This document shows positions 34,672 through 45,482 of a stretch of 64,000 nucleotides of DNA, piece by piece. The DNA comes from Fomes fomentarius (taxonomy: Eukaryota; Basidiomycota; Agaricomycetes; Polyporales; Polyporaceae). Each line of letters starts with the position of its first letter. The stretch's first letter is position 1. Where the stretch lies: the NCBI GenBank assembly GCA_022606135.1, contig JABYQN010000003.1, positions 2,542,001 to 2,606,000 of the forward strand, given 5' to 3'. The notes under the pieces are model-generated. The model did no database searches, was not told the origin of the DNA, and saw only the letters and a list, made by a program, of their open reading frames with translations. The translations under genes and the position numbers were made by a program.

Positions 34672-35551
34672 GCAGTGGGTTTAAGCCCATCATCCTACCA
34701 TACCTACTTCCTACGTTGGAATCCACGGTGCTGTGTTTCCGTACCCAATCCTGATATGCCATCATCTATGTATTCCCTGTTTACCGGATACTTGTACACC
34801 ACCCTCGCTATTCCTTGTCCTTCCCTCTCAGTAGTAGGATACCTACCGCTCTTTGATCAGTTGTGTGTTCGTGACGATGATTACGGTGCATTGAAATATT
34901 AACTTCGTGACGATGATGACGGCGCATTGAGATATCAACTTCACCTTCCACCGCGATACACTCGTTTGCTCCCTGGTTTTGCTTGGTTCGGGATGTTACT
35001 TTTAGGTCTGTACTTGTTCATAAGTGGCCTCAAGCCGCAATACGAACTCGGATACCCATGTAACCGGAGGCTCCAGCCTCCGCGACTCAATTCTCGTTGA
35101 GCGCAGTCGTCAGTGTAACTTCCGTAAGTGAGCGAGCGTGTCGCACGCGTACAGTGCATCGCGTCTTGGGCGCGTCCACGACGCGTCCAGAGCGGCAGAT
35201 GCCGACCTTAAATGCCTCCTTCTCCTCGGCCACACTTCTCTTTCACCCCGACCACTAGCACCTCCACTACCACCCCCACTTACACCGCCGTTCTCCGTGG
35301 TCATCATCCCCGAAGGCAGTAGCGCGAAGGAAATAGGCCTTACCGTAGCTGCGGCCACTCATTGCTCCCAGGACAAAGGAGTGACAGCCAGGTGGGTTCT
35401 CAGCTCCGCCAGGACGGGATCTCAATTGACAAACCCGCGTGATATAAGAACGCGGAGAGGGAAACGAGCGCACTCCTCTCCTGGCCAAACACCTCAAACA
35501 AAAGTATCCTTGAGACGCGTCTGGCGCGTACCCCAACCCCACATAACCACG
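34672..35551. other. Intergenic region between finger genes Y and Z
   Basis: No gene recognised. It contains a 36-bp tandem duplication (annotated separately) and, at 35145-35186, two ACGCGT sites with two further CGCGTC-type cores about 370-400 bp upstream of gene Z. Confidence 0.5.
34870..34941. repeat. Tandem duplication, two 36-bp units
   Basis: Units 34870-34905 and 34906-34941 both begin CGTGACGATGAT and end AACTT. They differ at four positions. The duplication lies in the 3' flank of finger gene Y. Confidence 0.9.
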
Positions 35552-36636
35552 ATGGCTTCCAAGCGCAAGTCGGCGGTTTCCCCTCAGTACGAGTGCTCCC
35601 GATGACACGCTTCATATCTCTTTCTGACACTTGACATACAGCCATGACCACACGCTCCCAAACCAGCCAGCAACTACGGCCTCAGCGGGCCCCCGAACAC
35701 GTTCTTCGAAGAAGCGCGCGTGCGAAGACGCGACGGATGGCCCTCAACAAAAGAGAAAGAAGCGCGCGCGCCCTGTGTCTGGGTAAGCTCTCACTCGCTA
35801 CAATCGGGCCACCGAGCACAACAAAGCTCACTCTGTATTATCTACGTCGCAGTTTGACAACGGGCGATCTAACGGATGGAGATAGAGAGCGGCTGAACGC
35901 ACTTCGGCGCCAGCCGCTCGTTATTGTCCTGGACATGGTGTCCGTCCAGTGCAAGAGATGCGGGGGGACGATCAAGCTCTCGGAGACGTGCTTGTACGAC
36001 CCGCAGCATTGGATAACCCACCGGGGGCGTTGCGATAAATGGGACGACAAGACCCTGGCCTCAAGACGAGAGAGAAACGGCATGGTATGGATCTTTGCGT
36101 CTCCTTCGCGCTAATCAGCTAACTCATACTCGGACGGATTGAAGGGATCTACGCGGTTCTCGACCCCGTCGCTCACGCCAGACGATGAGTCCTCACTAAC
36201 GGAGTTGAGCGACAAGAGTGAGAGGTCGGCCTCTCCTGCGCAGGGGAGTCAAGCTAAGACTAAGCCGACGGGCTTCACCCGAGGCCCTCTCACATCCCAC
36301 CTCAAGAGTGCCGAGTATCTGGCATCTTCTCATCCGGGGGCGGATATCTTCGACCTGAACACCCCTCTTCCGGATATACCGCCATGGTCGTACGAGCTCC
36401 TGAAGCTTCCCTCCTTCATCGATGCCCAGAAAGCCGAGGCCGAACGTCACTGGTGTACTCTCTCGCGTGTCACTTGGGACGAGTCATACGACGGATGCGA
36501 CTCTGATTCTGATGAAGTGGATGCCGAAGAAGACACAGATGTTGCAGCGAATCAGAGTCGTCCCTTGACTTCTCCTGAGCCCATTCCCGCATCGCAATCA
36601 CCATCGCCATCGCAATCAAAACCGGGAGCCTGCTAG
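35552..36636 (+). CDS. C2HC-finger family protein Z (one domain)
   Basis: Four exons: 35552-35586, 35642-35782, 35853-36084 and 36145-36636, total 299 residues with phases agreeing. The N-terminus is strongly basic (MASKRKSAVSP, then RSSKKRACED and QQKRKKRARPVSG), a likely nuclear localisation signal. The finger is at residues 92-119 (CKRC, GGTIKLSETCLYDPQH, then W-IT-H-RGR-C). The C-terminal exon is Ser/Thr/Pro-rich and then contains FDLNTPLPDIPPWSYELLKL, followed by SFIDAQKAEAERHWCTLS, an acidic stretch and SPSPSQS. Function unknown. The spliced exon 2 runs in a different frame from the long ATG-initiated frame that starts at 35644; the splice-consistent frame is preferred because it yields the basic leader shared by its neighbours. 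Confidence 0.7.
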
Positions 36637-37428
36637 TGATGGACCCAACTCGAACGTCGTTTGTGTGGTGTTGACTGAAATGGGATGGACGAGACTTCAG
36701 CTCCGGCAAACGAAGTTTTCGCCTCGCCACCGGATAATAATCGTTCCCAGGTACATTCTTGTCTTTGCAGGTTCTTCCTCAGCTCCCCAGTATATTCTGT
36801 TTATTGGTATTCCCACAGATACTGCTTCTGTATACTACATCACTTCCCAATCCAACTCGCGACGCGTGCGTAGACACACTGTATTGTACATACACGCGCG
36901 GGTGTTGTAACATAGCCACTCTCATATCTTGCGGCGTACGTCCCAATACATATATGAATTGCTCTCTGTGACTCCTCGAGTGCGTGGAAGGCTCTAGCTT
37001 GGTTAGCTACCATCACGGTAGACGCGGATGGATATCTCCTACCTACCCTCTCAGACCGGATATCTCTTTCCTATATATCGCTTCCTCCCTGCCGTCGGGT
37101 GTGGAAAGAAATCGCCGTTTCTCTCCCTTGCCTTGAGAGTCTGACAACAGGGCGTGTCGTGAGCAACAAGTTTGGTATCAGCCAAGAAAATATCTGAGCT
37201 TGTCTAGGTACACATTCAACCGCGCGCCACAGTTGAGCGGGCACGGTCAATAAGAAGCTCCTTCACATCCATACATATATCTAGTTTGAAGAGCTGGTTA
37301 TCCATGAGATGTATCGGTACTGAGGTCTCAGCTCTATATCTCTTAAACGGAAAGCACTTACAAGAAGACCACCTCCACACCCCCACACTGCACTGTCGGC
37401 ACCTTCCCCAAAACAGTCCTCTTCGACA
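36637..37428. other. Intergenic region between finger genes Z and W
   Basis: No gene recognised. It contains copy B of the dispersed repeat (36799-36949). Confidence 0.45.
36799..36949 (+). repeat. Dispersed repeat, copy B
   Basis: Plus-strand counterpart of minus-strand 28178-28316; the shared ordered blocks are TTCCCACAGAT, GACACACTG, ACACGCG, GCCACTCTC and GTACGT. It lies in the 3' flank of finger gene Z. Confidence 0.55.
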
Positions 37429-38730
37429 ATGACTGCCGTTCGCACTTCGGCTGTCCAGGGTAACCGCAATACCTCTACCGCTAACTCCCACAAATCACTG
37501 TCTCGGGCACACCATCGCCTACAAAAGGAAGCCCTGAGCGCTTCCGTACACGCCAGAAACCCATACGAGAACGAGCCTCGATCGAAGAGGCTTGAAGAAC
37601 CTTTTCCTGCGACTACTGAAAAGTGGTAAGTCAACATCTCACTTCGTACTAGTACCGCCTATGGCACTGCTAAAAAGTTAGACAGTCGAACCAGCCCTGA
37701 GAGGGGCCATTGGTTGACCATGACGGGACAAGTCCAACGGTGGCGACAGTTGCATGATCATGAGGACATCAAATTCTTCGATGAGGTCTCCGCACACTGC
37801 TCACGCTGCGGCGGGGATGTTGTCCTGTGTACGAAGAGCGAGTACGATTGGCACAAGTGGCAGAGGCATGTCGGTCGGTGCGTCAGAGGGATAGTGGGGA
37901 AGACGAGAGGTGGAATGGCAAAAGGGTTGAAAGGCCCAAAGGGAAAGGCGGTCGAGGTAGGTATCAATTCCATGACCCTACTATTTACTTGGGGTGTATC
38001 TCAATGCAAAAACGTCACAAAGCATGTCAGGCGTGGCCAGACCCCGAGCTCTGCCTCAGAGCACCTGATGCAAGGCGACGTGGCCCATCCGAGCGCCAAA
38101 CCACCTTTATCCATCCTGGACGCAAAGATTTTCAAGACAAGACGGCATGTTGGGACGAAGACCACCGAGGAGGAGCACATCATGAAACACGAAGAGTCTG
38201 TTGATGTAAGTCCAACCCAATACTCATAAGAAGTAATCGTTGAATGATGTGGGGTGCTGCGTAGACCTCAGATCAGAATCAAAAGTGGTCGAAGCACTCC
38301 GCGGCAGACAAGGAGAATGTCTTTGAGGGGCATGCCACGATACCTGAGGTACGTTCATGTATTCTGTTCTCCTGATATAGACTTTAATGTCGTTGAGCAG
38401 ACGCCGAGACGTTCGCATCAGCGAATTTCCGCTGTCAAATTGGGGGACTCACTCGCTACACGCACCGACATGCCAATGGACAACGAGATCGACATCATTC
38501 ACCCCCCTCAGAAATCAGAATCAGAACATGAACGAGTTACCGATCCTGTCGACAAGCTCCTGGCTGCAGCTTATTCCGCGTGCCCTTCAGATTTTCCCCA
38601 ACCTCCTGAATGGACATGGGTGGACAAGGACGGAGAGCTCATTGACCTCTCAACCGAGCGTATGCTTACTATACGCCACGCCTCAATCCAACGGCCTGCG
38701 GTGGCACGGCTCATTCGGACTTCTGCGTGA
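37429..38730 (+). CDS. C2HC-finger family protein W (one domain)
   Basis: Five exons: 37429-37625, 37686-37956, 38023-38205, 38265-38348 and 38401-38730, giving 354 residues. The finger is at residues 104-131 (CSRC, GGDVVLCTKSEYDWHK, then W-QR-H-VGR-C), preceded by WLTMTGQVQRWRQLHDHEDI and followed by a Lys/Gly-rich stretch (KGLKGPKGKAVE). The rest is polar: IKMKHEES-type acidic/basic segments, SKHSAADKENVFEG, and a C-terminal PQPPEWTWVDKDGELIDLST. It is closest to protein V (shared MTG..RW lead-in and LC-x2-SEYDW inside the finger), which lies 10 kb away in the opposite orientation. Function unknown; zinc binding inferred. Confidence 0.72.
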
Positions 38731-39877
38731 TTTTCCATCTCGTATTCGCACTTTACATCTTCTGTAGCCTAGTAATCAGTAATCTAACTCAACTACATAG
38801 GCACATCAATAGGCATGCTCCAAGATGCGACCATGCAATACAGTGTGCCTTCGAATTCCGGACTGACCGTGACATCGTGAGACTGATAATTATTTGACAT
38901 TCTGAGGCTCGCGTCAAATTATCTAATCTCGGGATGTCCGTTTCTAGGCGCCCAAGGGCATTCACCTCCTCAGTGAGTCACTGTTGATCACCCCGCAGTA
39001 TCTTTGACGTCCTCAACGTCACTTTCGTAAGTGATGTAGTTGTGAGAGACTCGTGGCATGTCCTTACCTGTTTCACCTCAGCAGTACCCCTCCTGTCTGC
39101 CCGGACAATTTCCATCGTTCTCACGAAATGTATGTGTCACGCCACCACCTCGCCCGTGACTCAGTCACGGTGCGGTTCTCGGCGCGGTATTCAATGTCAT
39201 TCGTTGTATCGTGAGTGTTCCGAACTCACAACCCCTTGTTCGCTCCAAACCCTCGAGTGGCCACAAACATCCCGCATAGACTGAACGCTCGTCAATCCAT
39301 GATCAATTGTATAGATGCGACGGGCCCGTTCACCTCCGCCATCGTCGGCAAACGCTCCACAGGTAACTCGAGCCGCCCGCCGCACCGCGTGGGGGTACCG
39401 CTCGAGATCCAACAGGTGCGCGGAACCTGGTGGTGCTTTATGGGAGAGAGACCATCGTGCTCACAGTGGTTCAAGTTCTGTGCAACGTGTAGCATATCTC
39501 TTACGTCCCAGCGACGGACAGATCGTCGACAATTGAGCTGAAGAAGAGGCCGGGGCTCGTAGAGTATATCGACCATACTCATATCCACACCATGGGCAAA
39601 GAACCGGTGCCGAAGTGACTCATATTCCAGATTGAAGGATATGATGCCCGTACGGGCACTAGTACAACATACCGCTGCGAAGCGTCGCTTCTTCTCTTCA
39701 TTTCCGCCGCAATCTCGATTGGAAGCATTGCATTACGCTTTATTCTCCCCACCTGCAGCCTTACGGCACGCATCTCCTTCAAGCTCATTTCAAATCGCAC
39801 ATGGGTCTCTTTCTTCAGTCCTCGCGTCCCTTCTCCGCTGCCTGCCACCGCCCTCATACACATCCCAGTCTATCATC
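38731..39877. other. Intergenic region
   Basis: About 1.1 kb with no supported gene. The last 100 bp before 39878 are C/T-rich, consistent with a promoter and transcription start for the small membrane-protein gene. Confidence 0.45.
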
Positions 39878-40472
39878 ATGGCAACGCCAACGACCAGGAC
39901 AATTCACGACGGCTCACTGCCCACAGACGTCATCATGAAGATGGTGGTCTACTTGTGTAGGTCGTTTCTCCCACTTTCACCGTCTCCAGTTCTCCTAACT
40001 CATCGTCGCCTTTCCTCTCCTTGCCATCCCCCGAATCCCCGCTATCTCTTCCTCCCCCTTGCCTCGTGCTCGCCATTGCCTTCATCACCTCTCTCCCTGC
40101 ATCCACAGCCGTCTTCGCTATCCTCACCGTCGGCTTCTACCTCGTCGCTCGCAACGCGCACGCAGCACGCAGACGTCCGACATGATCGAGATCCCTCACA
40201 TACACACCAGTGAGCATGGCGGCGTCGTCCACGCCGTCGCTATACCTTTTCGCGCGAACTGCCCTCGCTGCGTCGCTGACTGGCGTCTCCGCCCCGGTGC
40301 CCGAGCCAGTGCGGACCACATCTCCCTTGTATCGTCGTCGTTATCGTCCCCGTCTCCGCCCACGCCGTACCTGTCGCCCGTTCCGCTCCCGCCGTTGTCG
40401 GGCGTGGGCTTGACAGGCATGGACGAGCAGGACGAGCCTCCATCCCCTCCGCCTGCCTATACGGAAGCGTAG
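39878..40472 (+). CDS. Small single-pass membrane protein with C-terminal PPAY motif (structure uncertain)
   Basis: ATG at 39878 encodes MATPTTRTIHDGSLPTDVIM and KMVVYL. An intron at 39957-40108 (gtaggt..acag) leads in frame to a clear transmembrane helix, SVFAILTVGFYLVARNAHAA, then RRRPT and a TGA. That TGA overlaps, as ATGA at 40181-40184, an ATG opening a second frame (MIEIPHIHTSEHGG..) that runs to 40472 and ends PPSPPPAYTEA. A TM helix followed by a tail with PPxY (a WW-domain ligand) is a common layout for small basidiomycete membrane proteins, so the two parts probably belong together. Either a base is missing, an alternative donor 4 nt downstream is used (which reaches the tail but loses the helix), or there is reinitiation. 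Confidence 0.5.
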
Positions 40473-41809
40473 GATGCTGTCGTGTGCAACCCTCTATAAC
40501 GTGACTAGGAGTGCGTTGACCCCATCAGCACACCGTTGGCTCTACGTCTGTCAGACCATGCTAGAAGGTCTCCCGTGCTTGTACATGTTGTTTCACTGTC
40601 ATTGTCAGTCGGTGCACTCTCCATGTTCAAGTTTTCTCGTTCTCGCCTGGTGGTAGCTGTTGTCTGTTTACCCGCCTCATGTTCTTCGTACATCTTCCTT
40701 GCTATCCCTCATTATGCGTTGTATCTGTAATTTCTCAGTTTGGTTGTCTGTTGTCGCTATGAACACTTACTTATGTTATCATTGAATTATGTCATGTAAG
40801 CGTGTCTTGTCCTGTACTATGTCCGTGATGAACTTGTGCTGCATGCTGTCCTTTTGTTTGGCAGTCCCGATATGCATAACATGAAGGAGCGCATACACAC
40901 TCGGGCCATCAAGATGACCTACCTCTGAGTCTGCATCAAGTTCTGCTACTAGCACGGTAGCATCGACATAGGCTATAGCTATCCCGGCCTGACCACTGGC
41001 AGGGTTAGGGACTCGGGATTCAGGGGGCAGCAATGAGATACCTGTTGATTAGTATTGAGAATTAGAAGATAGTGGCGGCGATAAAGGAGTAGGAGAGTCA
41101 CCAACATGGCATCGAACACCAGCTTCACGAAGCTTCACGACTAGGGTAGTTGAATCCCGATGGACCAGACCAATTATAATGTTCATGTACGCGAGAGGGC
41201 CGAAGGCCGTTCGAGAGTATGTATCTTAGTTAGGATGACGCTGTCATGGCTAGTCCATACGGATTAACTTTACGACAGGTATCTGAGCCCGTCAGAAGTA
41301 AATGCCCAGAGTACACAACCTTCAGTGTTCCGTCCAGCCGAGATGCGATTACCATTCTTCCTGATGGTTGTTCGACCCTGCAGCGGACTCGGCAGAGATG
41401 CAGGAGGTACGACCGCAGGCATGAAGACGGTACGTGGTCTATTGAGCACAATGGTGTACAGTGTGCGCGAAGGGCAGATGAGGCATTTGAGGGAGCGATA
41501 GTATGAAAACGGGAAGAGGAAGATGGCCTCGCAAGGGCTGGGCGGCCAGCGCTGACACCCAGTGAGAACTCGGTCGCATATGCACGCTTTTTGCGGAGAC
41601 TGGGAGATAGATAGATTCGCACCAACGCGTTCTGGCTCTCGTTCGTACATGAGGCCAGGAGCCACTACTTTGTTTGTAAATGCTGCTTGGATTCTTGCTT
41701 ATTGATGTATCCGACCGACCCAGTATGGCATCGCGAAATGTAGCGGTCGAGACTAGTTGATACTTAATGCAGTGAATAGCGTTCTCTGCCCTTCGATGAA
41801 GAAGACGAA
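40473..41809. other. Intergenic region
   Basis: About 1.3 kb. Open frames on the minus strand (40779-41033 and 41230-41665) have no ATG-initiated, domain-bearing model that I can support. Confidence 0.4.
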
Positions 41810-43797
41810 CTAGAGCCCAACAGGCCGGGGAAGCGGATCGTCATAATCCTCTGGTGGTGGCTTAACGACACCGCTCTCCAGCAGCTTCGCCACAACCCTG
41901 TTCTTCTCGGCTTCAATTCCCCTGAACGATGAAAGAGGTTGGTGAGCTGCAGAGCAAAATAGATACCAGGGACGCATCAAAAGGGACGTACAAGACTTTC
42001 TTGACGACGTCCCGAATGACAGAGCCTGCAGGGATGTCTATTGTTTCTATTCCAAGGAGCTGGTCGGCGCGCGTCGGGCCGACGTTAAGCAGCAAAACTG
42101 GTTTGCGTTTTTCGACAGCGTGCTTGACAAGACTGTAGTATCGTGTACGGCGCGTCAACATAGATTGCAAATGGGTACAGCCATTTGAGATTACTCACCG
42201 AAACGCTGAATACGTCGCGAGAGTCGAACCAACGACAAATAACCTGTCATGTCTGTCCACGATCTCGAACCTGTGGCGGGCCCAGTCAGCAACAAGCTCC
42301 ACATCATCCTGGCGGCACAAACGCACGATTTATCCTTCACTTCTACGGGTATGGATTCACCAAAGAAGATAACTTCGGGCTTGAGCATGATATTGGAGCG
42401 GTTTTCAGCCAGACACTGGGCGCATTCTGGCAAGGTGAATTGGTCGTATCTCGTACCCTCTGGCAGGACGACCTATTGCGAGAAAAGGTGAATACGAAGA
42501 TTGCTGCCACACAATTGGCTATGCATACATCTCCGTCTGGGTTCGTGCGAGGGTGCGCACCGGTGCGTTCAAGCTCGTCGGAGAACGCTTTCCATTGCGG
42601 ATTTGCTTCCCCAAGATTGTCCTGGAAGAGCTGCCGGTCGACAGAATGGCCATGCGAACATCGCACTCTCTGTAAGCAGTGTTAGAGCATGACCTAGTAC
42701 AGATGGCGATTTATGTAACAACTCCGTTACATCCCAGCGGCCATCGTATAGCCCAAACGGGAACGCGTCTGTTCCCCGGTGCGACATAGATACTGAGCGC
42801 AAGCCCAGTATACACTGCTATGCTACATGCGTCGCATTCATCGCTCCGGGAATCTGCGCGAGGGTAGTGCGTATATGAATGGACCCATCGCAACCCTGAG
42901 AGGACCGAGAATACACTGACACCTGTGTGAAAGTCACCAGACGATATAAGTCGTGTCTCCGCACTGTTACCAATCCATCGTGTACTCTGCAACACGATGC
43001 AGGGCGGACTACACTGTCTGGTGACGAGATGTAACGAAGTGTAATATGGGATCGTGCTCTTGGTGTAGTGACTGAACACACGTACATGTAGTGTCCCATG
43101 CAGCTCAAGGACCCCTCGCTTCCTTCGCACTTCATCCCATACATGCGAAATCGCTTTGTGATGCAAACCGTCGACGTTCTGGGTGATGATATGGGGTGTT
43201 ACAGAGGCATATTGGAGAGCCGCGAGTGCGTAGTGGGTGGGGTTGGGTTCAGCATCTCGGACAGGAGGGTAACCGAGGTAAGAGCGTAGCCTAAGAGCGC
43301 ATATATGAGCTCCACCCAACAAGAGACCATGTTTGTGCTTGCCAGTATCGTTGCCTACACATTCCATTAGCTTGGAGGAACAACTCGGACATTATTCAGC
43401 CACTCACCTGTACGCTACCCCCTTCGAAGTGGGATCCATCAACTCATGGTACTGTACACAGTCTCAGTTCCAGCCTCCGCGCACCTTTCCTACCTACAAC
43501 CATAAAGCACGCACAAATATCGGTCTGCAGGGGTGACGAGGCTCAGAACGCGCGCATATATGTACGTGGCGGCAAGAATACAGACCTGTAGTTAGGGTTC
43601 AGATAAGTGCCCCTCTCGCCTCTGTACGCGCGGATGCCCGAGTCGACGCTGACCCCAGCGCCAGTGATTACTGCAGCATTGCCATTAGAAAGAAAGGCGG
43701 CGATGCGGTCGACGGCGAAGGCGGGAGTTACTCGTCTGCTGGGTGCGTTTGCAGAGCGGAGCACAGCGTCCGGGATGGCAGGAACAGAGACACGCAT
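41810..43797 (-). CDS. Sirtuin, class II / SIRT4-like NAD-dependent deacylase
   Basis: ATG at 43797. The Rossmann NAD site is AVITGAGVSVDSGIRAYRGE; later come LGYPPVRDAEPNPTHYALAA, the substrate/NAD motif ITQNVDGLHHKA and the catalytic His in VLELHGTLH. The inserted zinc domain has VRCSHGHSVDRQLF and PECAQCL, then KPEVIFFGESIP. The C-terminal Rossmann part is LVKHAVEKRKPVLLLNVGPT, followed by RADQLLGIETIDIPAG. The stop at 41810-41812 follows a Pro-rich tail. Class II sirtuins (SIRT4 type) are usually mitochondrial and act as lipoamidase, ADP-ribosyltransferase or weak deacylase. Multiple introns, some over 100 nt. It shares a 96-bp divergent promoter with PEX7. Confidence 0.88.
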
Positions 43798-43893
43798 GTG
43801 ATACAGCGCCCGCGTTCGTCGCCGGCTCGCGCTTTTCTAGCCTTCTCTCCGCGCGCCACAACGACCTGCGCTCCTCGTCCTGCGACGATCACG
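43798..43893. promoter_or_regulatory. Compact bidirectional promoter, sirtuin / PEX7
   Basis: Only 96 bp separate the two ATGs, which point away from each other, so both transcription starts must lie in this stretch or inside the opposing 5' UTRs. No TATA box is evident; CpG-rich (GCGCCCGCG, CGTCGCCGG). Confidence 0.65.
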
Positions 43894-45162
43894 ATGAACA
43901 GGGCCCCTCCGTCTGTGCTGCACACACCCGGCTTCGCCCACTATGGACTCTCTTGGTCGCCGTTCTTTAATAACAGACTAGCGCTCGCGTCGGCCGCCAA
44001 CTATGGGCTTGTCGGGAACGGAAGGCTGCACATCGTCCAACTCGGACCGGGACCGGGGCCAGGAGGGCCACCCTCGCTTGGAATCGAGAAGTTGTGAGTG
44101 TTGCGAGGGCGCAGTGTGTGCATCATTTGAATGATCTAGTTATGAGACGCAGGACGGCCTCTACGATGTTGCCTGGTCGGAGATCCACGAGAACCAGCTT
44201 GTCGCTGCATCCGGCGACGGATCTATAAAATTATGGGATGTCACTATCAACGTAGGTCTCCGTCGTAACCCTTCTGTGCTGCTCTTCAAATTCCAAGTGC
44301 CGCAAGCGCTATAGGACCTCCCAATACGCGCCTGGCATGAGCACACGCGCGAAGCTTTCTCTGTCGACTGGTCCAACATCAATAAGGACCAGTTCATCTC
44401 TTCGTCTTGGGACGGCGCAGTGAAACTGGTATGTGCTATCGCTGCCTTACTGCCCATATATATGCTGACATTTCATAGTGGACGCCTGAACGTCCCCGGT
44501 CTCTCACAACCCTCCAAGCCCACCCATCCTGCGTGTACCAAGCCCTCTTCTCCCCCACCAACCAGACGTGATCGCAACATGCTCCACTGACGGCACACTG
44601 AAGATCTTTGACCTCCGCTCGCCCGCATACATGCCATCCGCTCCGGGAAACAACAGCTTCACCGCACCCCTCACAGCCGCCGCGCTGACTGTACCGGCAT
44701 CAGGCGGGGAAGTGCTCACGCTGGACTGGAACAAGTATCGGCCGTTCCTGATCGCAAGCGCAGGGGTCGACAAAGCTGTCAAGGTCTGGGACTGCCGGAT
44801 GGTGAAGCTGGGCCCGGAAGCAGCTCAAGCACCGGCGGTGGGCGGCGCGTGCGAGTCGCACCTCGCGGGGCACGAGTACGCCGTTCGGAAGGTCCAATGG
44901 AGTCCGCATCGTGCCGATGTGCTTGCTAGTGCGAGCTATGACATGACTTGCAGAGTGTACGTTTGGTTTGATTTGCGTCTATTGGGTAGTTGCTAATATC
45001 AAGTGTAGGTGGTCTACGACGCCCCAACCAGGCGGGTCGCATCTGCTGTACATCCATGATCCCCACACCGAGTTTGTAGTGGGATGTAGCTGGTCGATGT
45101 ACGATGAAGGTGTCCTGGCGAGCTGTAGCTGGGACTGTAGGTTGAATGTATTCCGTGTATAG
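43894..45162 (+). pseudogene. PEX7: PEX7 (PTS2 receptor), WD40 protein with an apparent one-base frameshift
   Basis: Peroxin-7 carries PTS2-signal proteins to the peroxisome. Recognised from the N-terminus (HTPGFAHYGLSWSPFFNNRL) and WD repeats: DGLYDVAWSEIHENQLVAAS, GSIKLWDV, EHTREAFSVDWSNINKDQFI, WDGAVKLW, DGTLKIFDLRSP, VLTLDWNKYRPFLIASAGVD, VRKVQWSPHRADVLASASYD and FVVGCSWSMYDEGVLASCSW, ending WDCRLNVFRV with TAG at 45160-45162. The repeat at 44540-44580 breaks frame: reading CVYQALFSPTNQT runs into TGA at 44569, while the continuing frame (VIATCSTDG) is one base off. One more C in the C5 run at 44552-44556 would give the family's FSPHxPDVI. All else is intact, so this could be a sequencing error and a working gene, or a recent loss. 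Confidence 0.85.
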
Positions 45163-45408
45163 TATCTTTATGCCTGTGGCTCGATGTGATTGAATGCAGA
45201 CTGTTCCCGTAACAGCTCAAGTCGAGGTTTACTTCAAAGCATACTGCTACGTTAATCACTGGCCATTGATCCTAACACTGCCCGTTCGGTGTTGCAACGT
45301 CGAGCACCACGAGGCCGCGTTCTGGAAAAGCTGTAAAATTGTTAAAGGCACACCCATAAGGCGTCCTCGCAGGCCTGCCAAGCGTAAGCGCAACCCTATC
45401 AAAAACAG

Positions 45409-45482
45409 TGAGTCGGCCCAGGTTCGAACTGAGGACCTTCTGTGTGTTAGACAGATGCGATAACCAACTACGCCACCGACCC
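45409..45482 (-). tRNA. tRNA-Val (anticodon AAC)
   Basis: 74-nt cloverleaf on the minus strand, identical to the copy at 60382-60455: acceptor GGGTCGG/CCGACTC, anticodon loop CTAACAC and T loop TTCGAAC. Followed on the transcribed strand by TTTTT (Pol III terminator). Its 5' flank shares AGTTATTGAT with the 60.4-kb copy. No intron. Confidence 0.96.

Noticed and set aside
40779..41033. Minus-strand 84-codon frame
   Set aside because: The frame's first residue is not an ATG, and no domain or flanking exon supports it.
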